A stretch of 64,000 nucleotides of DNA from Casuarius casuarius. Its lineage: Eukaryota > Chordata > Aves > Casuariiformes > Casuariidae. The stretch covers positions 2,521,592-2,585,591 of the forward strand of contig PTFA01000024.1 in NCBI GenBank assembly GCA_003342895.1, in the 5' to 3' direction. Made by a program: the position numbers and the translations under genes. Each line of letters opens with the position of its first letter. The stretch's first letter is position 1. Below the pieces are notes generated by a model. The model was not told the origin of the DNA and made no database searches. It saw nothing but the letters and a program-made list of their open reading frames with translations. Positions 29,221 to 40,865 of this stretch are shown in pieces.

Positions 29221-29294
29221 GGGACCAACATCTCAGCTACTATAAATCAGCACAGCTCCATTGACTTGAATGGGGCTATGCTGATTTAGGCCCC
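29221..29294. repeat. Palindromic dispersed repeat (amniote type)
   Basis: The arms ATCAGCACAGCTCCATT (29247-29263) and AATGGGGCTATGCTGAT (29269-29285) are reverse complements at 15 of 17 positions around a 5-base centre. The outer flanks are GGGACCAACATCTCAGCT and a truncated GGCCCC. This is the form of a short palindromic repeat common in sauropsid genomes. It ends about 290 bases before the presumed DIRAS2 exon 1. Confidence 0.75.
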
Positions 29295-29513
29295 CTGGGT
29301 ATTAGCCTAACCATAGGCTTTGTATGCTTTTTAAAGTTAAAAAAATTGGCTTGTTCCATATTCAGCTGCTGAAAGAAAAGGAGACACATGGGCACAGATT
29401 AATGTAAACTACAGCTTTAAATGATAAGCTACTAAATATTTGCAGGACTCAAAGATTAATTGTAAAAATGTACTACGTTTGGTGAGATAGCCAGAAAATT
29501 ACAGCCTAGATAC

Positions 29514-29558
29514 ATATACATATATGTATATATTCCACAATTATTCAGTAGGTGGCAG
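29514..29558 (+). promoter_or_regulatory. Probable DIRAS2 core promoter: AT palindrome and CTCF-like site
   Basis: An 18-base perfect palindrome, ATATACATATATGTATAT, lies at 29514-29531 and contains TATA-like steps. At 29545-29558 TCAGTAGGTGGCAG matches the CTCF core CCASYAGRKGGCRS at 13 of 14 positions. Both sit just upstream of the CpG-rich exon. Function is inferred from motif and position only. Confidence 0.45.
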
Positions 29559-29579
29559 TTAAAAGCTTAGATGAGCTTT

Positions 29580-29933
29580 GCAGTCGCCATTTAGGCAGTA
29601 GCACCAGCAGAGGCTGGAGTCAGTCCATCCGTAGGAGCGAGAAAGCAAGCGAGAGGCTGCAGCCAAGCCAACAAAAGCATTAACCACGGCCCAGGCACTC
29701 GGAGAGAAAGCGGGAGAGGAGCGGAGCAGCAAGAGCGCGAGCCACAGAGCGCACGCACGTCCGACAGCAGCGACCACAGGGCGCGCGAGAAAGCAGCAGA
29801 CGGCGGAGCTACAGCCCCCCGATTAACCACGGACCCCTTTCTGGGGGAGAAAACCCACGGCAGAGAGGGTGAACAGCTGGTGCGATGACAGGCAGAAACT
29901 GAAGAGCGTTTGGAGCCTTCTGTTCCTTTGCAG
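29580..29933 (+). other. DIRAS2: Probable DIRAS2 untranslated exon 1
   Basis: A GC- and CpG-rich stretch in AT-rich surroundings, purine-rich with many GAG, GCG and CAG units. It ends at a strong splice donor, CAG followed by GTAATTT, with the junction at 29933/29934. It has the orientation and composition of a first exon. The nearest strong downstream acceptor with a known gene is DIRAS2 exon 2 at 43666, so it is assigned to that 5' UTR. It holds one short upstream ORF, MTGRN, at 29885-29902. The 5' boundary is not visible and is set roughly, just downstream of the CTCF-like and TATA-like motifs. The assignment to DIRAS2 is inferred from position and structure and was not checked against a transcript. 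Confidence 0.7.
29885..29902 (+). other. Short upstream ORF in the presumed DIRAS2 leader
   Basis: ATG at 29885 is followed by four codons and TGA at 29900-29902 (MTGRN). If the exon is transcribed as proposed, this is the only upstream ATG in the leader downstream of about 29580. It could lower translation of the main ORF. A role is inference only. Confidence 0.45.
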
Positions 29934-30029
29934 GTAATTTCAATCATTTTTCTGCAGAGCCTCTCATAATAAAGGTAGCATCGCCTTGATGTTAGAGGTC
30001 TTTATTTCCCTTGGTCAAGAGCCACGGTC

Positions 30030-30100
30030 GTCGCTCAGGCAAAATTTCCGCTAAAGTCAATAGAGTTTTGCATGAGTTACGACTGCAAGATTTGATCTGA
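30030..30100. repeat. Palindromic dispersed repeat, CAGGCAAAA type
   Basis: CAGGCAAAATTTCCGCTAAA, then GTCAATAGAGTTTTGCATGA, then GTTACGACTGCAAGATTTGA follow a familiar palindromic repeat whose centre reads like CATTGACTTCAATGG. The arms are partly worn. It starts about 100 bases after the exon 1 donor. Confidence 0.65.
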
Positions 30101-30230
30101 CTGTGTCTCTCACGCAGGGAACACAGCACATTATAAGCCGGGGCTGGAAAGGAAGCCGGAGGCTGGTCACATGCATACTGACCAGCTAAACAACATTATT
30201 TTTCAGTATGCCAGTAATGGCTTCGTAACC

Positions 30231-30247
30231 TTTTTTTTTTTTTTTTT
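30231..30247 (+). repeat. 17-base poly-T tract
   Basis: Uninterrupted T run in the presumed DIRAS2 intron. Confidence 0.85.
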
Positions 30248-31329
30248 AACGTCTTTCACTAAAACCTTATGTGCTGAATTTTGCCCTCATTTATGCCACT
30301 GCCACTGCAGTGTTTTAAGGAGAGGTTGCAGGTTTTTTTAAACGAAAGCTACATTTAACCTCATGTGATGAAAGACTATAAAAATGTTGAGTTTGAATAA
30401 AATAGCACCAGGGCTTGCTTCCTCTGAAACAAATACAAGTTTGCAGTATTCCACTCGCAGGCTGACAATATTGTATTTATTCAGTAGCTTGTGCCACTCA
30501 ATGAAATGAAAGAAAACGAATCACGAAGGGCCATTCTCAAGTGTCTGCGAGTGACATGAATTCAGAGTTGATAATACTTCCCCTCTTGCTATGTTCTCCG
30601 TAAAAGGTGGGATGGTCTCTGTGCTGCAGCACTCAGTCACAGCCCCGTGAGCTCAGAATGGAGCAACAAGATTGGATGTATTTTTGTGAAAGTATTTTCT
30701 AAATGTGTTGTTTCTGTGAGTGCCTAATTATACAGGAACACATATTCATGTATATATGCCTATTTATAAATGCACACATGTACAGGTATGTAATGTGCGC
30801 ATACATACACCTGTCCATATAAATGAAGCCTTTACAATTTATTGTTGCTACACCTTTGCCAGGGTTGAGCTGATTGTGTCTTGAATGTTTGCAGATCCCA
30901 CGATTTTTAATTCTGGGTCAGATGGCTTGGGGTTTGGGTTTGGGGCTTGCTTTTTTTTCCATCTTTTCTTTTCTGACTGAGGGACTCCACGCATGTTTTA
31001 GGAGCTGCTCCCCCATGCCGGGGGCTCCAGCTGTACTTGCTCTACCCAGTAGTGCCCAATTCTTGTGGAAGGGCGTCTGTGCCACCACTCAGGGGCTGCG
31101 AGATGTGGTCTCCTTCCAGGTTTCATGCTCTTTCTCACACCGTGCACCGCACTTGTGAGGCGACTGCATGAACAACTGTGCCAACACGGAAGGGGTTCAA
31201 ATACACAGCTGCAAATCAATGGCCCCATGGAGCCGAAAGTCTGGGGGAATGATTGCAGTGTACAGCTATTTATCTTCGTTCCTGGGCAGAGAGAAGAACG
31301 AGTGGGTAGAAACTGGTAGTGCACGCATT

Positions 31330-31528
31330 TAGACCGGAAGGTTTCAAACCACTAGAGCAGCAAGGTTCTGGAATTACCTTCTCAGGGAAAAAATAGAAAC
31401 AAAGGGCTCTAAATGTTTTTCAGATGGAACTTGATTCATTTATGGAAGCAATTACATGAAATGGTTGCCTGCAATAGCAAAAGATTGGATTGGATGATCC
31501 AGAAGGTCTCTTTCAGTGCTAAATTCCT
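31330..31528 (+). mobile_element. CR1 LINE 3' tail
   Basis: Landmarks of a CR1 3' end are present in order: AGCAGCAAGGTTCTGGAA near 31357, a variant of the CTTGATTCATTTATGGA segment near 31430, GGTTGCCTGCAATAGCA near 31462 and GGATGATCCAGAAGGTC near 31491, followed by TTTCAGTGCT and a short ATTCCTATTCT terminus. Compared with longer relatives the middle of the tail is missing, as in shortened subfamilies. It lies in the presumed DIRAS2 intron, in sense orientation. Confidence 0.8.
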
Positions 31529-34500
31529 ATTCTCCTTACTATTCATTGGGAGTTGCCTCTATCAAAAGGCCTCTTTGCAAATGGGTCAAGGTCTTTGGTA
31601 ACACAGTTGTTCATACACCCCACATCAGCGCCAAACACAGGCATATTTCTCTTCTAGATTATGCTGCACTTTTTGCACCACAGTGGCCCTACAGCAGAAA
31701 CATGAGCCCTGATGGTCTTAAGGCTGAATCATATCCCCTTCTCAGAGTGCAGAGCAGAGCTGTTCTTAACCTGTGGATGACGGTCAGAGTTTAGTGGCAT
31801 GGCTACTTACTGGTCTAGTGGTGAAGATCATATTGCACCATTACACCATATGCCACCAGCACTGAATGCCAACAAAAATAGCGGATCAGATATAAATTGG
31901 TATTGCTGCTACTAAAGCTGTTACTAACGGTGGTTCTAGTTTTCTTTGAGGTTCACCTGATACTTCCATTTTGTGCTAACCAACACATCTACCCATGTAA
32001 AGATCCCCCCATCATGGGTGAAAAAGCAGAGACCCATACTTTCATTGTGATGGACTGCGTAGTATTCGCCAGCCTTAGCTTACTTTAACAAATGGCCATA
32101 AAAAGTATTTTAGTTCAAAGACAATCTCACAGAATGACCACTTTCAACTCTGTATTCCCTTTTCTTCTACTTTCTCTTTTTAACCAGACTCTTTGCTTAC
32201 TTTTTTTGTCATTTTTATCTAAGAGGACACCACTACATTGAATTGCTTTTAATTTGCACTGTACCCCAGTAACTATTTCATAATAAGTAATAAGCTGCAT
32301 TTGGATCTTCTAGCTCCCAGGCTGCATGTGAATATCAGGCCATTAGTACACTTAAATGGAAATTCACTGTGGAACCAGTGGTACCAGCATTTTTCAGTAT
32401 ATAGTGCTGGTATGAAATCTTATTTTTTTCCTTCTAATACGTCTTAGTACTAGGCTGAATTGAGCAAGCATCAGTATTACATACTAGGAAAAAAAATGGC
32501 AATTTTGTGAAATTTGAATACATAATATTAGAAATATTTATTTTCTCTTAGATGAACTATTTATTTAAGGGCACCAGAGAAAATTATCTTGGAAAATTTA
32601 TTCTTTTGGCTCTTTTTTAGTTTCAATGCAAATAAAGGTCTTCCAGTATGAGCAAATAGATGCTTTCACTGCACTTTCTACTGTTAGAAAGGGGCACTAA
32701 ATTATCTTAATGCTGCAAAGGCAGGCAATAAGACCCACCAAGTGACAATAAAACTGGACACATGGATTGAAATAAAGCATACCTCTTATTTGCCTTTTAG
32801 CATAAAAAAAATCCACCTCATCTTAATTACTACGTAATTCTCAAAATGAATGCGAAAGGAAGACAAGAGCAAAATTTCAAATGGTAGAGAAAAAGGATGT
32901 GCCAAACACACGTCTCCACTCACACCAAAGTCGGCAGCACCTCCTCAGAAGCAAACAGATCTGAGCTGAATGTCAGACTTGTGTACCTGAGATGAAAATC
33001 AGTCTGTCTAATTTATTTGGCTGTGCAGGGCTGCCGGATGGTATAGCAGCGAAATGCAATCCCCCTCACGCTGACTGCAGGTAATGGAATGGGTTTAGGT
33101 TGAATCTGAATAGGCAGCAATGAAGTCGTGACAGTCTTTTAACTTCCCTGTTTAAAATGGTAATGTAGTAAAGTGGTATGAAAAGAGCGAATCCATTTCT
33201 GGGCTTCAGAAGGTTCCCTCCCTACACGTCCTGTAGTGCTGACTTAAAAACAAGGTGAAGCTCCGATAAGGTGCGTTACCTTTTTTTATTTTTACTATGT
33301 TCTTCCTTGAAGATCTAGAGTAACAGCTTTTGTCTCTTCTGAAAAAGTTAGCAATTTCAGTAATCACATATTTGCTGCAATATGTTTGAACAGTAGCTCA
33401 AATACTGCTGTAAGCCCCACTAAAAAATTTTAGTTTTCTCAGTTCCTTCCATCAAACATTCAAATGTTGACACGTGTTATTGAGAAAGTATTTTTACCTT
33501 GTCTAGTGCTGCAAAGAAAAAAAACATGAATTGAGAACAAACTACTGTTAAGGCTAAACCTATCATTCTTAATTCAGAATAGAAACTCCTCAAAGCTGGG
33601 GCAGTTATGAAGATTAGTATGAAATTTCTTTTCTGTTTAAAAGTAAAACAAAACATCAGTAAAGAAAGTGTTCAGTTTTCCGAAAGTGTTGGCATTAGAG
33701 AGAGATTCGAAAACTAATTCTTAAAGAAATTACACTCCAGTGTAGCAGGAAAAATAAATACAATTTCCAAAAAATTCAGTTTATGATACATTGCACATCA
33801 GAGACAGCACATAGCTTCTTGTCAACATCTGGAGACTCCTATCAGAAATCTGTCATTCCTGTCTCATGCTCCACAGTTACACTTTAATCACTAGTTTTCA
33901 ACCCTCTGTGATACGCAGACAATTTTCAGTGGAAGCACAGACGTCTTCCCAGCACCTGGGAGCATACTGACGATGGGACTGCGGTACTTAATCGCTTCCC
34001 AGGGATCCTTCTGGCTCCTGAAAACCGCTGCATTAACCGATTCACAAGTTCCTGCCTAAGAAACAGTTGCAAAATTTATTGGTTGGTAGGCTTTTCAGAA
34101 GACTTATCATGTGAAGTTAGGACAGCAAGACAGAGAGGAATATTCTCACTTGGACCTAAGCCAGGCTGTTTTAAATAGGGGTATTATTTGGGCTGTGTAA
34201 GAGTATCAGAGTGTGTCCCAATGACCAGGACAACAATTACTGGATACAGCCTATAGCTATGGATATTCATAAGAATAAGTCAGCAGCCCTTAGCCCTTGA
34301 TGATTCTGCTTCTGTAGGAAACTTGGGCAAATGGCCCCAAATTAAGCAACTGAGGACTACAGAGGAAAGGTAAAAGGGCCACTGGTCTTTGCACTGTTTC
34401 CTCTGCTGGATGGAAAGCAGTCTTCCATGGACACATCACTCTTCCATGTAAATATACACATTTATATGGAAGTCAGTTGTTGCCTGTGCTGGGACTTTTA

Positions 34501-34805
34501 TCATGAACCTCACAATATATGCTATTTAACATCGAAAGCTTCTAGAGCAAAATGATTATTTGGGAAATTTTGCTCTTCAGTTTGGGGGTTTGTTTAGTGC
34601 TTCGTGCATTTCTAACTTTTTCTGTTCAGGAAAACTTAAGAAGCACACTTCTTTCCATAAGACATGGAACAAAAAGCCACATTTTTTGGCTACTGGACAT
34701 CTGGAGAAGCAGAAGCTCACCACAAGAGTGTAAAGCAGTAGATAATTGCTAAAAGGAATCTTATCTTGTTCAAAATAGAGCGGCTGAAGGTCAGACTGAA
34801 TCTCT

Positions 34806-34855
34806 GATCCTGCAAATATTTATACAAGTGAAAAATTTCAGTTTATTTCTCTACT
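34806..34855. repeat. Worn copy of the GATCCTGCAAA palindromic repeat
   Basis: GATCCTGCAAATATTTATAC followed by AAGTGAAAAATTTCAG resembles one arm of the same repeat group. The second arm is not clear. Confidence 0.45.
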
Positions 34856-35202
34856 GTAGTTAATTGCTCTACCCAATAGCACAATGTTCTATATGTTGAA
34901 AGGTGTTTTAAATACAAGACTGAAAGTTGATCTTTCAGTCTTTACTCAAGCAAAAGAAATCCACTGAAAACTGTGCGACTACTACAATATTTGGCCTGTT
35001 ATACCAGGGATTAAATTCCCCCCAAAACAGAAAAAACTCCCATCACAAAAAATACTCCTACAGAAAGTTGAATACAGTGCTGTTCCCCTGACGTTTTTCT
35101 CTTTCCCTGTAAACTCACAAGTACCTAACTACACATATGCAGAAGTTTCTGTGAGGTTTCTGAGTGAGTTTTGGCCTTATGCACTTAAAAGATTAAGGCA
35201 CT

Positions 35203-35262
35203 GATTTACCAAAATACTCCGTTAGATAAATAAATGTAAGAGGAGTTCCATTTAAGTCAATG
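35203..35262. repeat. Possible palindromic repeat remnant
   Basis: GCACTGATTTACCAAAATAC on the left and GGAGTTCCATTTAAGTCAAT with TGGA on the right resemble the two halves of the palindromic group, separated by extra AT-rich bases. Confidence 0.35.
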
Positions 35263-36424
35263 GAATATATAACATGCCAAAAGCAAAGCCGGAATTTAAA
35301 CATTAAGTCAGGAAATTCTCCTGTTTTAATTTTAAGATTACCCAGTTCACTAACTGGGAAGTGACAAGGTATGGCACCAGTCGGCCTTGGGAGAACTTAG
35401 CATCTGGTATTATTGCTGTTTGCTGCCTTGTGCATATGGGTAAGGTATTTTATTTGGTAAGTAGGTTCAGAGATGATGAATCTGGTTTTATGGTAGCAAG
35501 TCATGAGTACGTATCTCTTACTCCTGAGGGGTTTTGGGCCGCAACAGAGCAAAACATTTAGGCATATTTTTAATTCTGAAGCTCTTTTGTTGGATCACAT
35601 CTAGTACCTTCTGCATTTTGTGCACATGACTCCACAGCCAAAATGGGAATCCACAGACCCTGTTTTCGTCCTCCATCCTGCCTTCTTCCTAGGCAGGCGA
35701 TGCCACTTTGACCAACCCTAGTTAAAGAACCCCACACGACTTTATTGCCCTTTTTGGACAACTCACCTGATGCTCCCCCTTTTCTGCTTCCAGTTCTTTC
35801 TTGCCTACAGAAACTGCATCTGCCACAATCTCTAATGGCCTTGTATTAGCCCTATGAGCTGGTCAAGATTACTGTTACTAGTCAAGAGACTAGGACAACT
35901 ATGAGTTTGGGGTCTTCTGTTTTACTCAGGGAAAACAACTACTATGATATTTTATAGGGGTTAAAACAATTTTGAAAAGGTGTTGTTTTGGGAAATGAGA
36001 TTTCCAACACTGCCATATTGAAAATATAGCCATTACTTTGCTAAATGAGAGCATAGCATTTGTGACTAGAGAATAGGACAGGATTCGGATTCTACCTCCT
36101 TTAAATATACATTTGTCTTTACGACAGATGTCCTTAAGACAATATTCTACTTCTGTAAATACAGAAGAAAACTGTGACAAATTATTCTGAAAGACTGGTT
36201 TCCTTTCTATTACTCTTCTACGTTATGGAAGCAGCGTGAAGGGAATCTGCAAAAGATTCTCAGAGAAACTTCCTGAAACAAAACTTTTTAAACCAGATAT
36301 CCTGGCTTAATACCTAGACTGCATCTGCAGTGTGGCATACAATAACATCTGTAATGTAGTGGAGAATCTGGCCCAAAACGCAAAAAACCCTGTGACTGTA
36401 GCTAACATTGAAAAAATGGAGGAA

Positions 36425-36459
36425 TTTTTCTTTTTTTTCTTTTTTCTTTTTCTTTTTTA
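36425..36459 (+). repeat. T-rich pyrimidine tract
   Basis: 35 bases of T with scattered C, with no purine. It lies in the presumed DIRAS2 intron and is followed by ATAG at 36459-36462, an acceptor-like arrangement without a recognisable exon. Confidence 0.85.
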
Positions 36460-38814
36460 TAGATACTTGAAAGCAACTGCTGCAATCCCCCAGTCCAAAT
36501 CCTCCAAAGCGCACATATTGTTCACTGCAGTTCTGCTGTCTCAGTTCTGTACAGTTTTGCACAGACTGAGCCACTGCTTTTGTTTCACTTAGCAAATTCA
36601 AAACAATACATTTTCTACTCAAATTCAAGCAATTCAAACACAGGAGAGAACCTAGCTCTAAAATTGAATCTGTTTCAACTGAAAAAAATTGAATTAGTAG
36701 GTTGAATTTGCGCTTTCTGTGAATATGTGGAGTAGAAAGACAAATATCTGATTATGCCACTTACTGTCAGAAGTAAGATCAAGCAAGTATCACCATAAAA
36801 ACATTGTGTCAGAGAAAAAAGTGAGGTTTAGGACACACAACTTTGTTTTTATTTCCACAGAAGATGCCGTTTTCTCTGTGACACAGGCCAGTCCATTTCC
36901 TTCTGGCTGGTGATCTAAAATATTAAGTTGGCTTTGCTTTTCCTTCAAACTAGACTTGAGAGCAACCTTCTGTCGTTGTCCGCCATGACCTATCATGACA
37001 TCCAGTTTTTGTATTGACTCTGAAAACAAATCTTGGAGTCTAAAAGCCTCTGTTCAGCCTGCTCTTTCGTTGGTCACACTTGATAACTTCCCCAACGATC
37101 TTAGCGTTAGACTATTAAGCTGTTTTCAGTGTCCAACAGTTGAATGCCGTTTGGTCGACACCGCTTCTTACGTCCAGAAATTCCCGCATCATTTCTAATT
37201 GCTGCTCCCTCGCTGGCCTCCAAAAGTCACTGATTTTCTTAATCTTTCTTTCACTGTCGGCAGCTCTTTTACTACGTGAAGCCTACATAGGCAGACTTCA
37301 GAAACAATGCTCAATCAGACCACAATTCAGTGTAAATTAAGAAAACAGGAAAAGAACTTTTTCAGCTCAAGCATTTTCTTAAGGCTGAACTGGGAGGTGC
37401 AGGCCGTGTAAGCAGAGCCTATTTTCACTCTTACGACAGCAGTACTTTACATGACACCAGCTGAGCTTTCCTTTGGTATACCAGGAAGCGAGTTCTTGCC
37501 CATTCAACGCTGAAAATCGTGAAGGAGACTTGATCTCCACTGATCATGCAATACGCCCATTATTCCTAAACATCATTCTGTGTCATCCCCTGGTGCTAGC
37601 TGAGATGAGTGTTAACACTGGGCAGGATTCAGTGACTCATTACAAAAATGACGGGCTTGAGGACTCCTGTCATGAGCTCTTAGACTAACTCAAAAACTTT
37701 TTTTAAAATGAAACAATAGCAAAACTGCTGCTAGAGTCCCAGAAATTTTTGGAAGCAATTTAACTAATCACCAGCATTTCATCATCATCAGATTCCTAAA
37801 GTGGAGGGATGTTTCTCAGAGAGTTATCTTTAGGTGGAACAGCCGTAGGCAAAGAAAATTTGTTAGCAATAAAGCCAGATTTCTGGAAGATACTTTCTTC
37901 ATATTGTGCTGGAGACTATCAGAAAACTCAGAGAAATCTTAGGTCAAATGGCTTAGTGATCTCTGGCACTGCATAAACACTTTGACAAAAATAGAATCAA
38001 TCGAAATGTTTGAATCCCACTTCACACTATTTTGTGAAAGACATTTTTTGTATTTCAGGTCCTCCTTTCTTTTGTATGAAGGAGTTAGGATCTGAAATAT
38101 CTGACATAACTCCCTATGCTTTTGTCTCATAAAGTTACTGAAAAGGTTGTAGAAATTATGAATAAATAATATTTAACTTAATATCTGTTACCAGACAGTC
38201 TCTGGCTAATATCTAACAAACGCATCAGATACTTAAATTCAAATGCAAGAAAGTCACTGATGTATGGATAAACATTTTGAAAACAAGGAAAAATGCTGCA
38301 ATAACTTAATAAACTGCAACTTTGACACAGCAAAGAAAATTCAGGCAGCAGTTTTACTCTGAATGTATCAAACAATTTTAATTACTCTCATTAGTACTGT
38401 CAATCTGTGCATGGCTCCTCAAGTAGATGTGACTGGGCCAGTTGCCTATTTTATGTAAATGTGCAATGCAAAAAGAGGTGGTGTTTTGAATGAATATTTA
38501 TTTCTGGCCACAGTTTTGTTCAAATCTCAACTGCACAGGCGCAAATCTTCTTCTCTGCTCACAAAGATGGCAAGAACACCACCTGCGTAAAAGCCTGCGA
38601 TGACGTAAATCAAAAGCGCTACAATGTTCCTGCAGTGAAGAAATCACAATTTTGCACTAGCTAAAGCTCAAGCAGCAGGCTTTGAAAGAACATTTTGCTC
38701 ACCATCAGAATGTAAAAAAAAGTGCTCTCCAACATGCACTAGAACCTCATGTCGAAAGAAAAAGCTGTTTTAACTGTTACCATTTTTTCTTCAAATGTCA
38801 AATTTTCAGCTGAT

Positions 38815-38917
38815 GAGAAAAGAGAAAAGAGAGAAGAGAGAGAGAGGAGAGAGGAAAGAGAGGAAAGAGAAAGGGAAGGGGAAGAGGAAAGGGAGGAGAA
38901 CAGAAAGAAAAAGAGAG
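38815..38917 (+). repeat. Long GA-rich polypurine tract
   Basis: From 38815 to 38900 the + strand has only A and G (86 bases), and the purine run continues after a single C at 38901 to 38917. It contains GAGA, GGAAA and GGGAAGGGG units and lies in the presumed DIRAS2 intron. Such tracts can form triplex DNA and are length-variable. Confidence 0.95.
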
Positions 38918-40534
38918 CCTTTTATTAAAAGACAGAAACTTTAGAAGTAGAAAAATACCCATTCTTTACTTTAAATCCATGTTCATTGGCAGGTAAGGTG
39001 AAAATACGCCCCCCAAAATGCCTGGTTATTTATGTACACAGTGGACAACAAGTAAAAATTCCTTGCAGAGCTCTCTTTCCTCTTGTTTATAAATAATGTA
39101 TACCTCTTTCATCTCTGATATGGTGAAATGGCCAGCAGCCTCACAACCATTCTGAGGTTCATCTTATCTATAACTAGATTTTCTATTACCATCCACCTCG
39201 CACCACATATCTTTGCATAGCGGTGTCATCGCTGGATAGCCTGATGGATTCTTACTTTAAACTGATGCAAGCTTTTAAAATAAATGCATTCCATGTAATT
39301 TATTATATTTTCATCCTAACAGTGAGAATACAAACAGAGATGTCTTCTTAGATATATAAAAAAAGGGACTGAGTGTTAGGGACAGTTTCCCTAATGCTGA
39401 CATGAGAAGATTTTACCCAAAGAAAAAGAGCTTTCAGGAAATTAATACACAGCAGCTGACAATTGCTGTATTGCATATCAGACTGACATTTCAGTCAGAT
39501 ATCATCGAAACCCGAGATTTGGATCAGCTAAGACACAATAAGAGCTGCTGACTCCAGATAACAAATGTAGTATCAGGTTGTTTTACAAAACCAGCGTTAC
39601 CTTAAAAGACATCATCTAGCCAAACCATTTTCAAAGAAATTTGCAACCTGTGGCATTTCATGGAAGTCTGCCAATACAAATATGGTGAAAACCTTTTGTA
39701 ACAGAATCAAAACTGTGGAAGGACTGGAGAGGGAGCATCTTTTTCTTACCTACTTCCAAGTACAAGGAAGAGGAAGGTTTACCACCACAGCAGGCCCATA
39801 GGATAATCTAGTCTAACATTACCTTAAGGGTAAGCATTCAAGTAGACTCATTTTCAGAAAACTTCAAAAGTATTTAATATGCACAAATTCAGCCTCCCCA
39901 TCCCTTCTGCAGTGAAAAGGAACAAATATATTATTCAGTGCTTCAATACAAACATGACAGGCAAGTCACAAATACAACGGATAGACAAATTAGACCAAGA
40001 AACTGATTACAGACAGAGAAGATAGCTATGGAGATCCATGGGCTAAATGCAAGATCAGTGACACTGATTTTGTAACTGCTAATGCACCCACACATAATTA
40101 ATTACCCAAAGAAAATTAAGAGTTTGAAATATCAAGTGCATAATCAGTAATGCGAGGCACGTTGTTTAAACATTTCTTAAATGCATATTTTTACTAACAT
40201 TATGTAACATAATGACCAATCTTATATCAAAATGACGCACTCCCTAAACCTTATCTTCCTGCCAGAAAAACCCTTCAGTTCTTCTACCTGACATGTCAGT
40301 AGCAGCTAGTGAAGAATTTAGTCTAAAATAAAATTTTGTAGCTGAGTTTGAACTGGAGGCAGCCCTTATTGCTAGCGAATTGCCCATCAAGCTCACTGGC
40401 AGCAACACGGACCTTGCACTAGGAGAGGATCTGCATAAAGCAGAGCTAAGTCAGTGGACACAGTTAGATGGAGACTCACTAAGACTTGCTGAATTTGCAC
40501 ATTTTAGTAAATTTGCACTAACGTAGCTTGTAAA

Positions 40535-40865
40535 GGTAGCCATGACCTCCTGCCCACGGGGAGCTCATCGAGAAGACGGATCAAGGCTCTTCACCGTGGT
40601 GCATGGCAGAAGGACAGGAGACAACAGGCATAAGTTGAAACAAGAGAAATTCAGACTGGATATACGAGGAAAAAAAGTCACTACGAGGATAACTAAGCAG
40701 TGGAGCAGGTTGCCAAGAGAGGTTGTGGGAAACCTTGGAGGTTTTGAAGCCCCGACAGGACTAAGCCCTGAGCAACCTGGTCTGCCCTCATGGCTGACCC
40801 CTCGGTTCAGCAGGAGGTTGGCACAGAGACCTCCTGAGGGCCCTCTCAGCCTGAATTATCCGACA
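40535..40865 (+). mobile_element. CR1 LINE 3' tail (bird-type)
   Basis: A well-preserved CR1 end in sense orientation: AGGCTCTTCACCGTGGTGCA near 40583, GGACAGGAGACAACAGGCA near 40613, a degenerate AAATTCAGACTGGATAT segment, GTGGAGCAGGTTGCCAAGAG near 40700, and the terminus CTCAGCCTGAATTAT near 40846. That ending is the form typical of chicken-type CR1. A 135-codon open frame here is a by-product of the repeat and not a gene. It lies within the presumed DIRAS2 intron. Confidence 0.92.

Noticed and set aside
31808..31850. tRNA-like A box TGGTCTAGTGG, considered as a tRNA gene or SINE head
   Set aside because: The A box is perfect but no B box (GGTTCGANTCC type) follows at the right distance and no cloverleaf can be drawn. 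At most a SINE remnant.
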